Assembly: GCA_049273855.1 (NCBI GenBank)
Contig: JBASRN010000124.1
Coordinates: 1-14,814 of the forward strand
Source: Onstottus_B sp049273855
Lineage (GTDB): Bacteria > Acidobacteriota > Blastocatellia > UBA7656
Direction: 5' to 3'
DNA length: 14,814 bases
Shown: positions 13,289 through 14,814 of the stretch, one piece after another
Layout: each line of letters opens with the position of its first letter
Position numbering within the stretch: the first letter of the stretch is position 1
Translations under genes and position numbers: made by a program
The notes under the pieces: generated by a model
What the model was told of the DNA's origin: nothing
The model's database searches: none
What the model saw: the letters and a program-made list of their open reading frames with translations, nothing else

Positions 13289-14476
13289 TTGATCGAATCC
13301 AGTCGTGAGCTTCAGTTGAGACGCCGCGCAAGCCGGCTTGCTCTCATTGCGACCTCGGTTGCGATCCTAGTGTTAGCCGCCGGGTTGCGAGCCGCAACCG
13401 TGAACCGGATCCACGAGCCGGCCAACCGTCAACTCGAGCGCCTTACTTCCGCCGAGTTCTCTGCATTGATTCGTGATATCTCCGAAGAGGGCGGGTATTT
13501 CTTCTCTGACAACCTCATCTCGAACGAGACTCCTTATCTGACTGTTGTCGACAAGCTTCGGCAACTCGGCGCGACCGGCGGTGCTTACATCGGAGTCGGG
13601 CCCGAGCAGAACTTCACCTACATCGCAAAGGTGCGCCCGCGAGTCGCCTTCATCCTGGACATTCGCCGCCAGGCAGTGATTCAGCATTTGATGTACAAGG
13701 CACTGTTTCATCTCTCACCAACGCCGGCCGAGTTCCTCTCTCATTGGTTGAGCAGGCCCTTGACGAAGGAGGCGCCGCCGGCTACCGCCTCGATCACTGA
13801 AGTGCTGGCGTATTTCAGCAAAACACCCGCGGATGATCAGACGAGCGCAAAAGGTCTGGCTGCGATCCGAAAAACGATACAGGAGGAATTTCAGTTCTCG
13901 CTTTCAACGCGCGATCAGACGAGTCTTGAGTACGTGTACAAGAGCTTTCGCGACGAAGGACTGGACACGGCGTTTCGGCTTAACGGGTGGACTGATGGCG
14001 AGTTCCCGACGTTGAGAGAAGTCATCCTGCAGCGGGACCAGAACGGCATTCTCGGCAACTTTCTCGCAAGCCGTGAAGACTATGACTTCGTTCGCGGGCT
14101 TCACTTGAAGAACCTGATCATCCCGATCGTGGGTGACTTTGGCGGTAAGAAAGCGCTCGCCGCGATCGGAGATTATTTACGCAAGAGCGGCCTCACGGTG
14201 ACGGCGTTCTACGTGTCGAACGTCGAGCAATACCTGTTCGAGGACGGCTCGTTCGGGGCATTCGCGAACAACGTCAGGAAGTTGCCGCGCACCGATACTA
14301 GCGTGTTCATCCGGTGGGTGTATCAGCGCTATGACCATCCTGCGCGACTGGCGGGGCAGCGATCGACCTCCCTGCTGCAGAGGATGAGCGTTTTTCTAAC
14401 AGACTTCGACGCGGGACGGTATCAGAACTACTTCGACTTGATTTCAACGAACTACATCGCCCCGGATAAGTCTTAG
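13289..14476 (+). CDS. Secreted protein with methyltransferase-like glycine motif, paralogue 2 (395 aa)
   Basis: This is a tandem duplicate of the preceding gene. From residue 53 to the end it aligns without gaps with residues 73-415 of paralogue 1, and I count about 242 of 343 positions identical, including the same last nine residues (TNYIAPDKS). The N-terminus is unrelated in sequence but again a Sec signal (RRRASRL, hydrophobic ALIATSVAILVLAAG, cleavage after LRAA). The glycine motif (102-108) and the Asp of the next strand (124) are kept. The most divergent stretch is about residues 142-252, the middle of the protein. The start is a TTG with GAGG 8 bases upstream; no ATG fits the signal peptide. 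It probably has its own promoter. Its stop is only 26 bases before the SDR remnant. Confidence 0.85.
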   Translation: MIESSRELQLRRRASRLALIATSVAILVLAAGLRAATVNRIHEPANRQLERLTSAEFSALIRDISEEGGYFFSDNLISNETPYLTVVDKLRQLGATGGAYIGVGPEQNFTYIAKVRPRVAFILDIRRQAVIQHLMYKALFHLSPTPAEFLSHWLSRPLTKEAPPATASITEVLAYFSKTPADDQTSAKGLAAIRKTIQEEFQFSLSTRDQTSLEYVYKSFRDEGLDTAFRLNGWTDGEFPTLREVILQRDQNGILGNFLASREDYDFVRGLHLKNLIIPIVGDFGGKKALAAIGDYLRKSGLTVTAFYVSNVEQYLFEDGSFGAFANNVRKLPRTDTSVFIRWVYQRYDHPARLAGQRSTSLLQRMSVFLTDFDAGRYQNYFDLISTNYIAPDKS

Positions 14477-14502
14477 GGCTTTCATCCGGACCTTGTAGAA
14501 CA

Positions 14503-14688
14503 GATCTCGACCTGAGCAATTCCGAGTCGCCTCAGTTTATCGGCCGCGCTGTCGCGGCGCTGGCCGCTGATCCCGACATTGTTCGTCGATCCGGGCACGT
14601 GGTCGTAGCCGCCGCCATCGCTCAGGAGTATGGCTTTGCTGATATCGATGGCAAGCAACCGGCGCCGCTCACGCTCGAGGTTGTATGA
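14503..14688 (+). pseudogene. C-terminal remnant of a short-chain dehydrogenase/reductase (SDR)
   Basis: In the frame of base 14503, translation gives SNSESPQFIGRAVAALAADP, then DIVRRSGHVVVAAAIAQEYG, then FADIDGKQPAPLTLEVV and a TGA stop at 14686-14688. This is the characteristic C-terminal tail of the SDR group that includes DHRS1: ESPxFxGRAVxALAxDP, SGxV, A.EYGFxDxDG. The Rossmann domain with TGxxxGxG and YxxxK should precede it by some 200 residues, but that space is occupied by paralogue 2 in another frame. There is no start codon and no ribosome binding site. The frame itself is undamaged, so the truncation looks recent or is a deletion/insertion junction. GPCRT just upstream (about 14488-14502) may be part of the SDR PGxxRT loop, which would mean an internal deletion. 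Confidence 0.8.
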
Positions 14689-14740
14689 AGGCTGGGCAGT
14701 AGCGAGTTCGCAATACGGAAGGCTATATTCTTCATACAAC
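14680..14740. repeat. 11-base inverted repeat at the end of the SDR remnant
   Basis: GTTGTATGAAG at 14680-14690, which includes the SDR stop codon, is repeated as its exact reverse complement CTTCATACAAC at 14730-14740, with a 39-base spacer. No T-tract follows. Confidence 0.6.
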
Positions 14741-14778
14741 TCCAGATCATAGCAGGCTGCTGAAAAACGGAGGGCGCC

Positions 14779-14802
14779 ACCAAGACACAAAGACACGAAG
14801 CT
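14779..14802. repeat. Short 8-base periodic repeat at the window edge
   Basis: Units ACCAAGAC, ACAAAGAC and ACGAAGCT follow each other at 14779-14802. From memory, closely similar strings recur between genes in many uncultured bacterial genomes. The array may continue beyond the window. Confidence 0.55.
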
Positions 14803-14814
14803 GCACCAAGTCAG

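Noticed and set aside
14482..14796. 104-residue minus-strand open frame at the right edge
   Set aside because: Its 3' two-thirds are antisense to the SDR tail, which is a far better match on the plus strand, and its proposed start lies in a periodic repeat.

Overview
The window reads as a chromosomal segment of a free-living, moderately GC-rich bacterium, most probably an uncultured soil Acidobacteriota. The grounds are a Tat-exported DUF1501 protein paired with a DUF1800 protein, several GTG/TTG starts with good Shine-Dalgarno sequences, many lineage-restricted hypothetical proteins, and intergenic arrays of 7-base units. This placement is inference; no rRNA or marker gene is present. I see no tRNA, CRISPR array, phage gene or transposase.

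Layout. 2-1582 (+) is the 3' part of a FadB/FadJ-type multifunctional fatty-acid oxidation protein, cut by the left edge. A stem-loop follows, then 1698-2312 (+), a secreted NIPSNAP-like protein. 5822-2408 (-) is a two-gene exported unit, DUF1800 then DUF1501, whose 109-base spacer holds an inverted array of GTTTCTG heptamers. 7144-6083 (-) is an unassigned protein with a possible lipocalin/CrtC-like fold, divergent from a small five-cysteine protein at 7478-7765 (+). 10148-7782 (-) is a run of four same-strand genes: a membrane acyl desaturase, a small winged-helix-like protein, a basic protein with a possible ribbon-helix-helix segment, and a protein with an SH3/KOW-like N-terminus.

The right third is on the + strand: a DinB/DUF1572 protein (10658-11182), a second inverted heptamer array (11198-11315), a hendecad-repeat coiled-coil protein (11392-11835), and two tandem secreted paralogues with a methyltransferase-like glycine motif (11844-13091, 13289-14476). 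They are about 70% identical over 343 gapless positions by hand count. Directly after them lies a headless C-terminal remnant of a short-chain dehydrogenase (14503-14688), then an inverted repeat and a third type of short repeat at the window edge.

The most unexplained material is (a) three intergenic arrays with different unit sequences but the same 7-base period, two of them arranged as large inverted repeats; (b) the coiled-coil plus duplicated secreted Rossmann-like locus; and (c) the SDR remnant abutting the second paralogue, which marks a rearrangement junction. Lipid metabolism appears at two separate loci (beta-oxidation and desaturation), but nothing in the sequence links them.
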